A stretch of 64,000 nucleotides of DNA from Rhynchonema sp. JSB1_4. Taxonomy: Eukaryota > Nematoda > Chromadorea > Monhysterida > Xyalidae. The translations under genes and the position numbers were made by a program. The notes under the pieces were generated by a model. The model worked only from the letters and a program-made list of their open reading frames with translations. It was not told the origin of the DNA and did not search any database. This document shows, one piece after another, positions 25,000-38,800 of this stretch. Numbering within the stretch: the stretch's first letter is position 1; the number at the start of each line of letters is the position of its first letter. The stretch covers positions 1 through 64,000 of the forward strand of contig JASAMV010001328.1 in NCBI GenBank assembly GCA_030248065.1, written 5' to 3'.

Positions 25000-27740
25000 C
25001 AAGTCACCTTGTGCTTAAATATTGAAACCATCGGTGCTTTGTTGTGGAATTACTGGCCAGTGAAATTTTTTTCTGCCGGCACTAACTCCGGACAACCATA
25101 TGGGACATGCGCTACCGCGCATGCCCCGATATATGTACATAGTCTCTTTGTCTGAGCGGGGGGATAAGACTATATGCGAGACCGAGCAATCCAATGATCA
25201 GCTGCACAACCGCCTTCAAAGTTATTACAGATCCTTACACGTTTGATTACAAATAAGCTGCAAAACTCGCTTCGCCGCGTTTCTTTTTGTCGTCTTTTTA
25301 ATTGGGTTTGAATATAGACAACCGAAATAGAACGGCAAGGCGCACAATTAAGTGAAGCAACGAGGAGGCGCGCACTGCGGCAATCAAATGGGCATGAGCG
25401 CAGTTGCATTTAATGAAACCGGGTTACCATGGCGACTTCACCAAAATTAGAACTTGTGATGAAACTGAAAGGCTTTCGAAGCTCCTCGGCGAGAGCTTGA
25501 TTGAAGTGTCCTTCCAATTAAGAGCACATGTGATATAAATGTGTATTAAAGATTTATACGAGTGGTGAATTTGCGAGCATACAGTATTATCCATTAATGG
25601 TTTCTGAGAGTGGGAAACACGTGAACAACATACATACTAGGTACAAAGAGACAGTAGAACAACACAACAAGAGAATCAAATAAGGAAGAAAATCTCGATG
25701 TCGCGGAAACAAGAAAAAGCCGATGCACGAAAACTGGCTTCCGAGAGCATTGACACAATACAGCTGTGCCACAGAGAAGTAGAGGGCCACCACCCGTTCC
25801 TCGTTAAAAAAACGACTGCAGCTTCCTATCGAACTGTATAACGAACCTGTACCCAAAGTATATGTCATGGCTGGTTACTCCTGAAGGGCACCTTATGCGC
25901 ACGCATGAGTGCCGCCGGCCAGCCTAACGCATGCATGTCTGAGAGAGACGCGCAAAAAGTTACTACCCCGTCTTATTCTCTGCTGAACTTTTTATGGACC
26001 GTATTCAACATGTGAGGCACTGGTACAAGAAGGTAGACCCCATGCAGCTTGGGATCGGATGCTTTACTGCCAATGCCAAGTGCAGCTGAAGTCATCAATG
26101 ACTGTTCCTATATCGCAATGAATGTTGCTTCGTTAAAGTACATACATACATATATGTAGCAGCTCCTCTCCTTATGCACCATACAAAGTGTAGCAACGCA
26201 GTTTTGTGCAAAACACGCAAATTGGCTTCGCATGCCACATCGTATGGACATATGCGCACACAAAGGGTGCATCCTGGGGCGATATAAATGAAACGGAACC
26301 ACGAACAAGCTACAGTGCATATACATGTACATAGGACGGCTATTGTATGCAATATGCCAGCGAGAGTGGCCTCGGGGCGCCCCAAAAAAATGAGGCAGCA
26401 TAGATGCGGCCCTAAACTTGCGTCATCGGTCAATGTATGTACATGTACAGTGCAAAGCAGCATGGTACATAGCATACCCAATACAACACACACAATACCA
26501 TGTGTACATGCGTGCATCAACTTGCTTACCGCGCTGTGCTTGTGCGTGGGCTGAACCAGCCAGGATGCATTACATACATACAGATGCATACCGTATGCGC
26601 TGTAAGCTGGCTTGCCGCTTCATTTTTGTGAATGGACAGCTTGCACCAGCTCATGTGTACGTATAGGGTAGCTATGTTGGGCACACACACTCTCAGTACG
26701 CACATATCGCAAGCTACAAGCTGAAATGGTCATGCGACCTGTACATGCACCACTGCACGTACAACTGAACTATGGGTGCTACAGCTACGTAAGCTGCGCT
26801 GCTGCTAACTTCTGCGCTGTGGACCGCATGAATGGAAGCACGTGTGCGTATACAGCTTCATTGATTGGTTTCCGTGGGACAATAGTTAGTGTTGACACGA
26901 CTAGCGGACTGATGTTTTATAGTCCCTGGGACATCCACAGTTGTGTTCCTTGAAACAAAATGTGGTAAAGGCAGGCTGCCGGCTTTTGGTGCAGCAATAG
27001 GTGCCGACAAAAAACTAGACATAGCTACGGGGTAAGCTCGCGGGCAAAAAGTAGACACACATGCACGCATACAACGTTCATGCGTCCGTGCGTGTACGGT
27101 ACCCAAAGCGAGAACAAGTCTGCTCTGCCGCCAACGCGCTTTGATAAATCGATTTCTGTGCGTGCGCAGACAGCACAGTCACCTACTGTATGTATCTGTG
27201 CAGGTATACCTGTACCTATGCGAGCGTTGTAGCACGTAGACTCACACTGATGCGGCAGTGGACCATTACTAATGTTTACCAAGATTTTTTATCTCTTCAA
27301 CCAACCTACATACTCCTCCTCCTTTTCTGTCGCCCTCTCTGTCGCTTCCTTCCACCTACCACCGGTTGCGGGAGCGTCGGTTGGAATATTGTCACGTGAT
27401 ACACATTACATACATATACAACTGTACGTACATGGATTGCAGGGAGAAACTCGGAAGGCGAAATAAAGCTTGGACAATATGAAAAGTTTATTGTCATGTG
27501 ACATCCTGGTCTAAGAGTGTCACAGACAGTATTTCCACATTCTCTTTTCCAAGCACAGCGCGCAGTTTCCCTCGCTGTTTGCCCTATACAAGTGGCACAT
27601 ACATATGACTGGGGCTGCTTGCGTGGGATTGCCGTATTGACAACACTGGCTGGCTGTGGTGTCACCGCGACACCAGAATATAACAGACTTTTTGGGAAAA
27701 TTTTTGGACACCTACTGTAGGTATACACCGCTTTGAAAGA
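25000..27740. other. Gene-poor tract rich in TACATA and TGTACA motifs
   Basis: From about 26120 to 27450 the sequence is crowded with tacatgtaca, catacata and cacgcatg words. These keep several frames open on both strands, up to 164 codons on minus at 26095-26589, with Cys/His/Thr-rich translations. I take these as by-products of biased sequence. I recognise no gene or RNA. Confidence 0.5.
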
Positions 27741-27886
27741 CTAAAGGCCACTTTATACTTTGTCTCGTTGCGATACACGCAACATTTTCGTGCGCGTTGA
27801 TTGGCTCATGCGCGACCAACAGCCAATCAGCGCGTCAGAAAATGTTGCGTGTATCGCAACGAGACAAAGTATAAAGTGGCCTTTAG
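27741..27886. mobile_element. Hairpin MITE with perfect 49-bp arms
   Basis: The outer 49 bp on each side (ctaaaggccactttatac...) are exact reverse complements. The next 17 bp also pair with a few mismatches (gcgttgattggct and agccaatcagcgc), leaving a loop of about 14 bases. This is a nearly complete fold-back, typical of a young MITE. TA lies at both ends within cTAaag and ctTAGag. Confidence 0.88.
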
Positions 27887-29836
27887 AGTGTCACACTGGT
27901 CCCAACAGCTTTTCAAGTCCGCGGCAAGTGTGTGTGGGTGGTGTCGCTGCCCTCATCAATGGTCTCTGGTGCTGCAAGACCAAGGCGGCATGAACAAATC
28001 CCAGAGCCCTTAGTCGGAGACCTTCTGGCACACGACAAGGGTGGGATGACACACTCACACACACCAAATAAAGCTGTATGGCATTGCAGCAAGCACTCAA
28101 CAAAGCTGCTGTGCTGGTTAGCTGTCTGTCCGTCAGTTAACTGGCACGGAATGAAGAAAGAATGAAGGGGTCGTGGGGTGGTGTTTCATTCATAGAAGCG
28201 GAACATGGTGAAGTGAATGAAAATATGGCACCACCCACACTGCACTAGTTACATACCATTCGTACTATACCAACTGTGTATAGCAATGCGTGCGTGCGTG
28301 CGTACACCAGCAAAATACAGTAGCCACAGCGGCGTGGTACACTAATTAACAGCCGGCGGTTTTTTTTGGGGGGCCACGTATACTAGCACCTATTGCGTGC
28401 CGGATCGTTATTTCTATTTTTTTTGTCTGAAATTCGAGCTCCCGGCTCTGGTCCGCTGGCGGGCTGGGCCAGCTCGCAGTGTTTGCTTTGTTGCTGCATT
28501 TGCTTGTGGTATGCGAATAAGGTTCATTAAATTTAGTAAAAAAAGAGCGACGAAAAAAAACAAGTAATCGTTTGCGAGGTGCCTGCCATCTTAGAGCAAG
28601 GGTCTGGGCACCCCATCACAATCCCCTCAAGTGAAACATCAGTGGTATAGATCTGTTTGCGAACGACGAAATACATACGAAGCAAAGGAACAAAATAGAA
28701 ACTTCATTTTAATTTTTTACCTTCACCGTTTCATCCCGTGCTCCATGAGCAGCGTGGGACACTGAGCAATATTGACACGCGTGTCAACATTATTTGCCAT
28801 AAAATCCAGGATCGGCTGTTCTGGTCGCAACGCAGTTCGTCGAATTCCAATCTCAAATCGTGCCGCGTTGGTTTTTTTATGAATAAATGCACCCACACAT
28901 CGTCGTGTCCATTTGTTTTGTCTCTGCTTATTTTCTTTTCAATTTTAATCCAGTTGTTCGGTGCCGGAAGATGCTTTGCATGCCTAACACTTTCGTACCG
29001 ACGATCCAGGCGGGGGACCATTTGCCACCCTGTGGTGCGTAATTGGAACCCTTTTCACAGAGGTGGGCTTATTCCAAGTTTATGAGCTGCGGATAACGAG
29101 CGATATAAAAACCTGAATTGAAGCCGTATCTGTTCTTTATGTGAATGAGGTGTATCGTCATTCAACAGCACGTTCTGTTCATTCATTAAAAATTTTCACA
29201 TTTTAAATTGTTTAAATTAATTTCTCATAGAATTGTGTACGCAAATCAACAACGATTGTACATTACTTGACAAAAAGAGCAGCACAGAAGATAAAAGTAC
29301 AGCAGCATAAAAATCGAAAACAAAAAGAAAAAAGCAGTTGCCGCCAACCGCAATCAATTGGCGCACAAATCACGAAGCTTTCTCGGCCGTCTGGCTGTGC
29401 AAAAATGCTCGAGTCACATCACCACAGAAAAAGACAATACGAAAAGAAAATAAGCAGAAGCCTCCCAGAAACAGAAAGAAAAACAAATACACACAAACAC
29501 AAAACTGAGCAAGTACTCCCGCGGCTAAAAATTAATTAAGTGCACCCACAAAAAAATGGAAAACACAGCAAAATGTTTTGCTTTGAACTTAAATTTCATC
29601 CCGAAATACCGCAAGACTTGTTGCTATTGAATATCAGAAAAAGTGCGATCCACAATTTATATTTTCTAACAGCTCTGCACGGAAGCATAAGATGAAACCT
29701 CAAGCCGCAAACCACAGTCCGAAAGCAACAACGGTAGAGACCTACCAAGAACAATTTGTTTAAATTTGCTTTAATGACAAAAAATTAGCAAAAACGCTAA
29801 ATTTTATTTAACAAAAGATTAATTTCTATTTTTCGA
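27887..29836. other. Stretch without a recognised gene
   Basis: At 28731-29085 both strands are open for about 95-115 codons. A minus-strand segment (HDLRLEFDELRCDQNS) looks protein-like but gives no family I can name and lacks clear splice sites. The rest is A-rich or low-complexity. It is 3' flank of the SLC7 gene near its right end. Confidence 0.4.
29803..29808 (-). terminator. Poly(A) signal of the SLC7 gene
   Basis: On the minus strand the sequence reads AATAAA about 30 bases after the TGA at 29839-29837. Confidence 0.6.
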
Positions 29837-32800
29837 TCAGCTCGACTTCTTATCTTCGTGTACAACTGTCAGCAGTTTTTGAATAGCACGCGTAACACTA
29901 TCTGCAAAACATAAATAACTATGTGAAAGAAAATTAATTTTCGCAAACATTTTGAGAAAGTAAAAAACCTGTTGCGCTTACCGACTGACTTTTCGATACA
30001 AGCTGGTTTTCGTTCAATCCAAATGAATAGAACGTAAACGGGCACCGCTGTTAGCATAATTACCAAGCCAATCACTGAAACGTTACTTTCTCTATCTTTA
30101 TTCGAAGTTTCTCTTAATTTTTGTAGCAAAGATAAACTCACAACTATCGGTAGGGTTCGAAATGACTGGGACGACCACCAGGAATACGCAACCGGCCAGA
30201 AACACGATCGGAAATATGAGATTGACCTGCAAGAAAAGTTCATGTAAAATGTTCTGTTTTTTTAAAAACAATTAAATTCATTGAACCTTGATCGGTCGTT
30301 TCAAATCGGGTCGCGAGCGTCGCAGCCAGAGAAGTGCCATAATTGCTACACCGATAGCCAAAGAGTAGACAATCTGAATGTAGTTGATCAGACTGTAGAT
30401 GTTGTTGCTCAGGATCATATACGCCAGCGACAGCAGACCCTGCAATTATTATTCGGATGATTATTTTCTCTTTATTCAAAATGAAATGAAAGAGCAAATT
30501 GTACGACTAACCGTAAAAATGACAGCCGGCATCGGCGTTAGTCGCGTCACGTGAATCATGGTCAACACCTGCGGCATGTGATGCTCGCGCGCACCCGCGT
30601 AGAACAAACTGAAATGAACAAAAACTCAATTTCTCAATCCCGTCCTACTCAACTGTTACATTAACATTCAGAATATTAATGCCGCGCGTGTAGGCTGAGC
30701 ACATTGACATCTTCCGACCATCACTCCTTCGGCTCTACATACATAGTCAGGTTTAAGAGCCTTACATGTCGCAAATACAGGTTTCACAAAACCTTGTCCA
30801 ACTGTAGTACATACCTGTGTACCTAAATTTTAAATAGGCGCTGATATCCGCGGCACTAATATTTCCAAATTTTTACCGTGATGACGTCAGAATGACGCCA
30901 TTGGCGGAGCCAACCGTTGAACAGGACACAAACACAGGCATGATCCATGCCATCGGACCGTAAAGCTTGTTGGCAAATTCCTGTGTCGCAAAGCGGAGGA
31001 ATTAATCACATGAAGGTCATAAAGTGGAACAAAGAGAAAACCCGACACGCACAACAGCAACGGCGGGAGATTCGAGCATTTCATCCGGGCTGATCACCGT
31101 GTAGAACGCAATGTTGGTGAGCGTGTAGATGATAATGCAGATGATCATTGAGATGAAAATGGCCAGCGGAAGATTGCTGCAATTGATCTCTCTTTCTAAA
31201 TTTCATTTCAAGTCCATTGGGGAAAATTTATATTTTTTGTTGTATATCTTTCTGTATAACGGAGAAAAAAATTGTTGTTTCATTTTTTATTGGGCTCGTT
31301 TATACAGACGGTGAAACATTTCTGGAACGAGCTTGAAAGACGAAAGTATCAAACTCAGTTCGCATGAGTTGAGAATCCAACCAAACATGGCGATTATGCC
31401 GGAATAACAAGCAACCGATAAAAAACAGCTGTTTTCAATATAATTCATACCGTTTTGGATCCTTGACTTCTTCCACAATGAAGTTGAGATAATTCCTGAA
31501 AACTCAGTATATGCATGCAAAGTGACTCTCTAGATTGAAAATGCACGGCGAAATTGAAACATTTTAACTAACCATCCCTGATAAGCGAACAATCCCGAAT
31601 ACAACCCGATCGCAATGTCTGCGTACTGTTGATTCGTACCCTCCAGCGGGTTCTCAAAACTCGTGCGGTACTCCACTTTGCCTGAAAATTCAAGGGAATC
31701 ATTTATTTCATCGAAAATGTGAGACTGACAACTTTAAAACTGTGTGTCCACTTCAGAATTTTGGAGTTCATTAAACCTATAGGTTTCCATAAATCTAAAC
31801 TACAATAGCACGAAACTAGTCGGGACCCGTGCCCACGGCCCGGCTATAGCGCCGCGCCCGTGCCGTGCCCCCCTCCCCCCCCCGAAGACCCGTTAGCATA
31901 CCCAAAGCTACCCGTGAAAATTGACCCGTCCGCCCTTCCGAGGGAGGGGGACACATACATATAGGCAATCCGCCAGCTCATGGCACTCGCACACACAGGC
32001 TGCATGCTACATTACTTCCGTCAATGAAAGCATGTATTCTCTGCAGTTATCCGTTGAAACATCCCCAAATTCTGCAACAGTGCAGAAAAGTGTTTTGGCA
32101 AGTAGCAAATGAAAATCGGATAAATTAAAAAGCGGTCATCAAAACATGACATTCGCCCAAAGTGTACATTTTGTTTAGAAAATGGCGTGTGCTGCTGCAT
32201 GCGCTGTGTGTATAAAAAGTGCCATGAGCCGATGGATTGCCCATACACACATACGTCTTCGTGTTTTAGTAGTATAGATGGTGAAACATCAACTAGCCAA
32301 CCAACCAGTGCACAGCAGCACAACGCCAGTGACAATGATCATGATCAGTGCGAGCACCTTAGCGATCATGAAGAAATCCTGAACAGATGATGCTAATTTC
32401 ACCGAGTAACAGTTGACCGCCGTTAGGAACACTGTAAGAAAAACGATTTGATTGTTTATTTTACTTGAAATTGGAAAGAAGTTCAGAGAATCTCTCACCA
32501 AGACAGAGAATGGCGATTAGCTGGGTGGTGCCCTCGGGAGGGTCGCAATTTGGATAAAACGGTCGAAGGATGTAAACGGCAAACGTCAAAGCGACCACGG
32601 TGGCCGTGCAGGGTCTGCCAGCAAGGTGATTTTTTCCCAAGTTATCGTAATTTATCGTCATTTTAGATTTTTTTCAAAGATCTACTCTACCTGACGACGA
32701 CGGCCTCAATCCACAATCGAACGAATCCAATGAACGGGCCAAATGCGTCCATGATGTATGCGTAATCGCCACCTGGTTAGAAAGTTCATGTTACCAATGT

Positions 32801-35800
32801 TCAATGAATGTGCTTTTCGTTTTCCATAGTATTCTGCAGTTTCGTCCTGTTTTTTGTTTTGACTTGCAAACGTACGTTAAATCCCAACGAATGCTTATGA
32901 CATCGATGAAACATTTTTTGACACTCGTACATATGAAAGAAAATGGCCACTTAAAAATATTAAACTTAGTATCAACAAGCTTTCAAAAATTCATTCTACC
33001 TGTTTTTCGAATCATGGTACCCAATTCGGCATAACAATAAGCACCGAAGCCGCAGAAGATGCCACAGATCACCCAAACAGCCAGTGAGACGCCAACGCTG
33101 CCGCATTCTGGAAAGGAAAATAATGATTATTCATCATTATTTGTTGCCGTTTCTGCTAGGAACATGAATGTGTTACTTCAGGTCACGGTTCTGTGCTGTT
33201 TTATTCCGTTAGCACAATGTTGAAAATCAATTATAAAACCATTTGCTTCCCCAATCTAATGAACCATGTACATATGTGCGGCAGATTATAGACTGTAACT
33301 TGATACCCACGTTTGGTTTTAACGAACAATTTGAGAGCAAGTTGACATAAAAATTCATCACAATATTTATTTTAGATCGACTGTAGAGGATGCAAGCTTT
33401 CACTCGACCACGTTGAAGTAGAAACTAGCGAAACAACACTGCCTGGACTATCAATCTCAGTGGTGGCAATCGTTTCCCTTTGCAACCAAAAAAAGTTAAT
33501 GGCAAAAACAGGAACATTTTAGAAACTGTTTCTACTCTGACGTAATGCAAAAATGCGAGTGGCTTCCACAGCCTACCACGGCCTCGTGTCGCTGAATCAA
33601 ACGTGTTCAAAATGGGCGAGCAACTGCGAAAATGAAATATCGATCGGCAAAATCATTCGATATTTGGCATATTTGGCGTCAGAACCGATTGAGCTTGTTG
33701 ATTTGACCAATGTTTCTTGGGCCAGGCGTGAAAACGGCACCTGGGCCAACGATACGGTCTTAGGTGCGTTTTCCATTGGTGTAAGAGCGGAAACAGCTTT
33801 TTTACGTTGGTCAAAATTAGTGGCAATCAGGAAATTCTGAAACTTTGTTGGTTCAAAGCCACTAAAACGGATCCGATCACCCGAGTAAATTCGTGGCACA
33901 TGCAGGTTTTGGCAAAAAAACGACGGCGTTTTTTCTTAAAAAAACGATTTTTTTTAAAAAACGTCTGGGTCGTTTTTCGTTTTTTTAAATCCTGAATTTC
34001 CTTGATTTTCCCTGATTTTTCAGGGAAAGTACCCTGATTTTCAAGGAAAATCAATTTTTTTGCCCCCTTTTTTCAAAAAATTTTCGAACAATTTTTACTT
34101 TGTCGAGATACGTCGATATACGGAGTTTGACTTTCAATGATGATCCCGGCCAAAGTTGGTCCCATGATGCGGGTCTGATATGGGATCTTAACAACTCGCC
34201 AGAAAAGGGTTGAAACCCGTTTATTTTGCCTCAGAACACATAGAATTACTTCATTTAACCACGTTTTCTTCCCAACATGAGCGTTTTTCAATTTTTTGGG
34301 CATATTTTGGTCATCTTTGAGCGTTTTAAAAAAACGTTTTTTTTAAAAAACGGGTTTAAAAAGCGATTTTTTGAAAAAAAAACGTTTTTTGCCCAACCCT
34401 GGACACATGTACCGTGAGGTGGGTCCGATAGTACTGTTTCGGCTAGTTTTATACGTACACGCACAAGCTGTCAGAAGCACGAAGATCTTTCCTAATTTTG
34501 CAGGCAATCAAAAAAAATCAAAATTAAGAAAAACAACTTTGAAAAAAATTCTTCAGGTGCTCTTCTAGACGGTCGGGTGGATACCATGGACCAATTCGGT
34601 GACATCACCGCGCACCGATACGGACACTTTGTATTCTCGTATCCATTGTTGTTGTCGCCTTTTCAATTCATGTTTGGGAAATCCATTCAACCGACCTTAA
34701 CAATTGACGACCTATTTCGTCTGACACAAGTGTTCCACCACAGCACATGGATTGCCATCTTGATCATGACAATTGTGTGCTTCATTGCGCATGGAATCGT
34801 TGTGAAAATGCATACGGCTGGTGCGAAATATACGAGAATATGGCCGATTTTGGAACACTACTTTTGGCAAAACACAATGAATCAGAGGCCAAAATACGGT
34901 TTGTTGATCTTATACGTAGGTATTTTGTTCAATATCGTGTCATGTCTTCATCGAGTCAAAACGTCCAAATATGTGCATTTCACGGGTACCCATTTCAGCC
35001 AGCACCTCCGGCTTAATCCTATGTGTGTTCACTATGACCATTTTCTCATTGGTCTTGTACCAGAATTGCTTCCTCGGGTCACTGTTGCGTCCGAAACCTT
35101 ACCAACCACCAATTAACAGCATGGAACAATTGTTGACGAAGCTCGAGAGCCACGAGCTACAACTGGTGATGCCTGATCAAGGTGAGAAGGAACTCAATGT
35201 TGAGTTGAAAATCCGACAGGAAGACAACAATCTTTTGGCAGTTTTGAGAATTCAAATCTCATTGTTCAACACAGTGGTTTTTTGGATGCAAATTTTCGGC
35301 TTGTTTAATCGGTGTGTATCAGCACATCGGACCAGTGCGAATATGTGTGAGATGACTATCTGACCGATCGAAAGAGCTTCCGCGGGTTTCCCGGCCAGTC
35401 AGTGCGGTGCACCAAGCCATCATCAGTGTTGAAATCCATCCTAATGATTTCAAATGAACTGCAGGTTTCTCCAGCGAGGAGGACATGTGGACATCGCCGG
35501 CGCCGCAAATGCGCCGACTTCGCAACGCACTGGCGCACAATCCGATTCGATACGAAAAGAATGTTAGCAAAATGAGATCGATGATCGAAAGCAATCGATT
35601 TGTGACGATCATCGAACTGGCCGCCATCGTTTTTGACGCCGAATTCAACCCGGATGACATTTGTCACAAACATTTCGTGCCGGTGCCCCGGGGCGGTATC
35701 GTGCCTAAACCCAGTGCGCTCATTTTCAGTCCGAAATCGAAAGCACTAGCGCAAAGAATCAACACAAATCTTCTGGCCAGCTATCCGACGTTTTCGGCGA

Positions 35801-38800
35801 TACTCGCTAAACAAGAGAAAGACTTCCTCATCAAACGTGAACAATGCTGGTGGGAACACAGGGCCGAGTACAATGAAGTCGAGTCGTTGACCTGGGTGGC
35901 TTTGTTTGGTGCTGGGCTGCTCTGGACTGTTGGTGTTGCAGTTGGCCTAATCGCTTGTATTTGGGAATTGATTGTCTCAAATGTGATGAAAAGGACTGGC
36001 GATGCAGATGAATGTTAAAATACATAATTCAACTTTCGCCCTTGCTTGAATGCCCTCTTCTTATGTGCCCTTCTGATCAACAAATCAGAACATTTTTACA
36101 ATGTATGTATGAACTATATGGTATCAATACTATCTTTCAATGTTTCACCGAATACTCTGGCCGTCGAGATAAAACGCCACTGTTTTTGAACGAGTCATCA
36201 CACCACTGGTTGGCCTGGCCACTGGTTTTGGGGTCACCATTTTGGTGTCGGATTACCCTTTGCCTGTTCCACTGTTCAAACATTATTCCATTGGACAATC
36301 TGCCTGAGTGCACCCGCAGCTGTATATCATAGTGTATAAAGCATACCAAGTTGTTTTGTGAAGAAAATGTCGGCAAAAATAAAGAAGAAAAACGTGTTTT
36401 AAAAATTCGACATTAACAAAATGCGCGTCGGTTGGACCGTTTGGAAGGGTGGTATCAATCTGAATTTCACCTGTCCGTCCCACGCGTTCGAATGTCCTGG
36501 CGATTCAGATGTCGGCAGAATCATACGATTTTTGGCACATAAGGCAAATGAAACATTAGAACTCGTGAACTTAACTGGTCGGTTAACTTAATGATCTTTG
36601 GTGAAAAGTTGGCGATTGAAAATACGAGCATGATTCAAGACAAACTGTTTGTGGATAAACACCGGCCCGCCGCTTTTCAGGCCTACCCTTCTCCCTCTTC
36701 AACGCCACCACCAAGTCTTGGGACGAAAACTCGATCTTGGGCGCCGTGTATTACGGCAAAGTCGACACATCGGACCTGTTGACTGACTTCACTGAAATGC
36801 GATATCGATATTTCACATTCTTGCGGCCGTTCAAGATCGGAAGTCGATATTTCGTGTTTGGCAGGTCCGAAGCCCCCTCACAGTGGTCCGACGCTCTCCG
36901 ACTTGCTACCGTATTCTCCCCCTATGTTTGGTTGTCGCTGCTGACATTGGCGTTTGTGTGTGTCGGCGTGTTCAAGCTGATGTTTCACTTGAGCACTGAA
37001 AGCAAATCTAAGGGTGTGATGAAGGCGTGGAAGCTGTACGAACATTTGTGGGGGCAGAACACGATCAATCGACGACTGAAATGTGAGTGAGACTCAATTA
37101 GCCCTTTTGATGACCAGCTTCAACGCGTTAACTGCTGATGCTTCACAAGCTTGCATTTCACAAACCAATGTAAAATGCGCTCGCACATTAATAGTTTTCC
37201 GCTTTAGGGTCATGAAACAGAGCTTCAGAATATTTATGCGACATTTTCCGGGGTGTCTTAGTACATTTGCAATTGCAGTGAGCAGCAGTGGCATTGTCCT
37301 ATGCACATCACTGGTCACCATTTTCGGTCTCTCGCTCTACACGAACTGCATGCTCGGAGCACTACTCCGACCACTGGCAAGCAAGCCAGCTGTGAGCACA
37401 ATCGATGAATTGATTGATAAACTCGAGAATCGAGAGCTCAAGTTGCTGTTGCCATCGAGAGGTTGGATAGATTGAATTATTCAGTTTTTAAGTAAAGCTT
37501 TCTGTGAACGTGAACGTACATAGACTGTTGAACGAGAGTCAGTTTGACGGGAAGACCGCCACCTTGGGCAAGAGAAAAGCGCATTGTCCTTAGATTTGTA
37601 AATGATCTTGCCGACCTTTTGAACAGCGAGCGATTTCAGGCCTGGCAATCTCAAGCGACATTCAATATTTCGGTCGCTCACCGAATATCCTCCGTCTCCG
37701 GTCGGTTCTGGAGCGGAGTCCGATCGTTTACGAGTCGAATGCCGAGAAATTCCTGGAGAAAATCGCATCGAATCGTTTCGTGACCATCGCCACCATCGAC
37801 GACATCATTCTCACCACCAAGCGGAGTATCAAAAAAATTTGCGCCAAAGAGCTGGTGAAGATTCCGGACGGCGAATTTCTACCGACGATTAACTCGCTCG
37901 CATTCGGACCGAACTCGACCGAATTGGCGCGAAAGTTGGACGGACTGATTCGGGACCACTCGTCGTACATTGAGATGAACGCGGGACGAGAAGCGGAGGA
38001 ATGGAAACGCAAGCGACGCTCGTGCGGCGAGAAATCGCTGAATGAAAAGAAAGAGAAAATCGAGCCCCTCACACTCTACCGGCTGCTGGGCGCAGCTTTG
38101 TTGTGGGTCGTTGGAGTTTTGATAGCGATCGGGGCATGTTTCGCGGAAATGTCTGTGTGCAAGACGAAGAGAATAGAAGAGAAGGCAGCTGAGGAATCCG
38201 AAATTGAACCTCAACAACAGATTATTTTTAAATAATGTTGGGCTACTTTCTGATTTGTTTTCCAGTGCCAATTTTCAACGCTTGTAGGCATTACATTCCT
38301 ACATACGTATACAGTACATTTCAAATGTTTTCAGTACCGTTCTCATTGTGTTTGAGATTCGTTGTGTTTGTTCTCATGAAAAGAAGCGCGATCCTAACCA
38401 CGTGCGTGCCGTTCGATTCACGCTGAAGCTATTCAAGGAACTACACACTTTCGGTCGCGGTTGCATTTCGCGTACCAATGTACAGTGTTTCCTTTTTATG
38501 CAAGTCAAAGGAAACAAGCTACCCCACGTTATAACTCAACTCCAGTTTGGGGTCGAGATTTCAGAAACCAATGAAAGAGATTAAGAATGTGTCCTTGTTG
38601 ATCCAAGCACGACACTCAGCAGCAAGCATGGTGAAATGTTTCATTGACATGCTGGCAGCACACACGCACAAAGCTCACAGCGAGCATGTGAAACATTGTT
38701 GTTGTTGTTAGATTCCACAGGCAAACTTTGACATGTTTTTGCCAGCTGCTTGATTGAATCGAAACTGTAATCTCGACCTCAACTAGAAGTTCAGTTATAA

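Noticed and set aside
26095..26589. 164-codon minus-strand open frame rich in Cys, His and Thr
   Set aside because: It lies in the TACATA/TGTACA-rich tract, where several frames on both strands stay open together. No family resemblance.
28731..29085. Overlapping frames of about 100 codons on both strands
   Set aside because: They are protein-like in places but have no splice sites or family match, and both strands are open at once. Left as unassigned.
32187..32275. CRISPR-like or regularly spaced repeats in the window
   Set aside because: No array of identical direct repeats with unique spacers exists. All regular repeats found are tandem or inverted repeats of a eukaryotic type.
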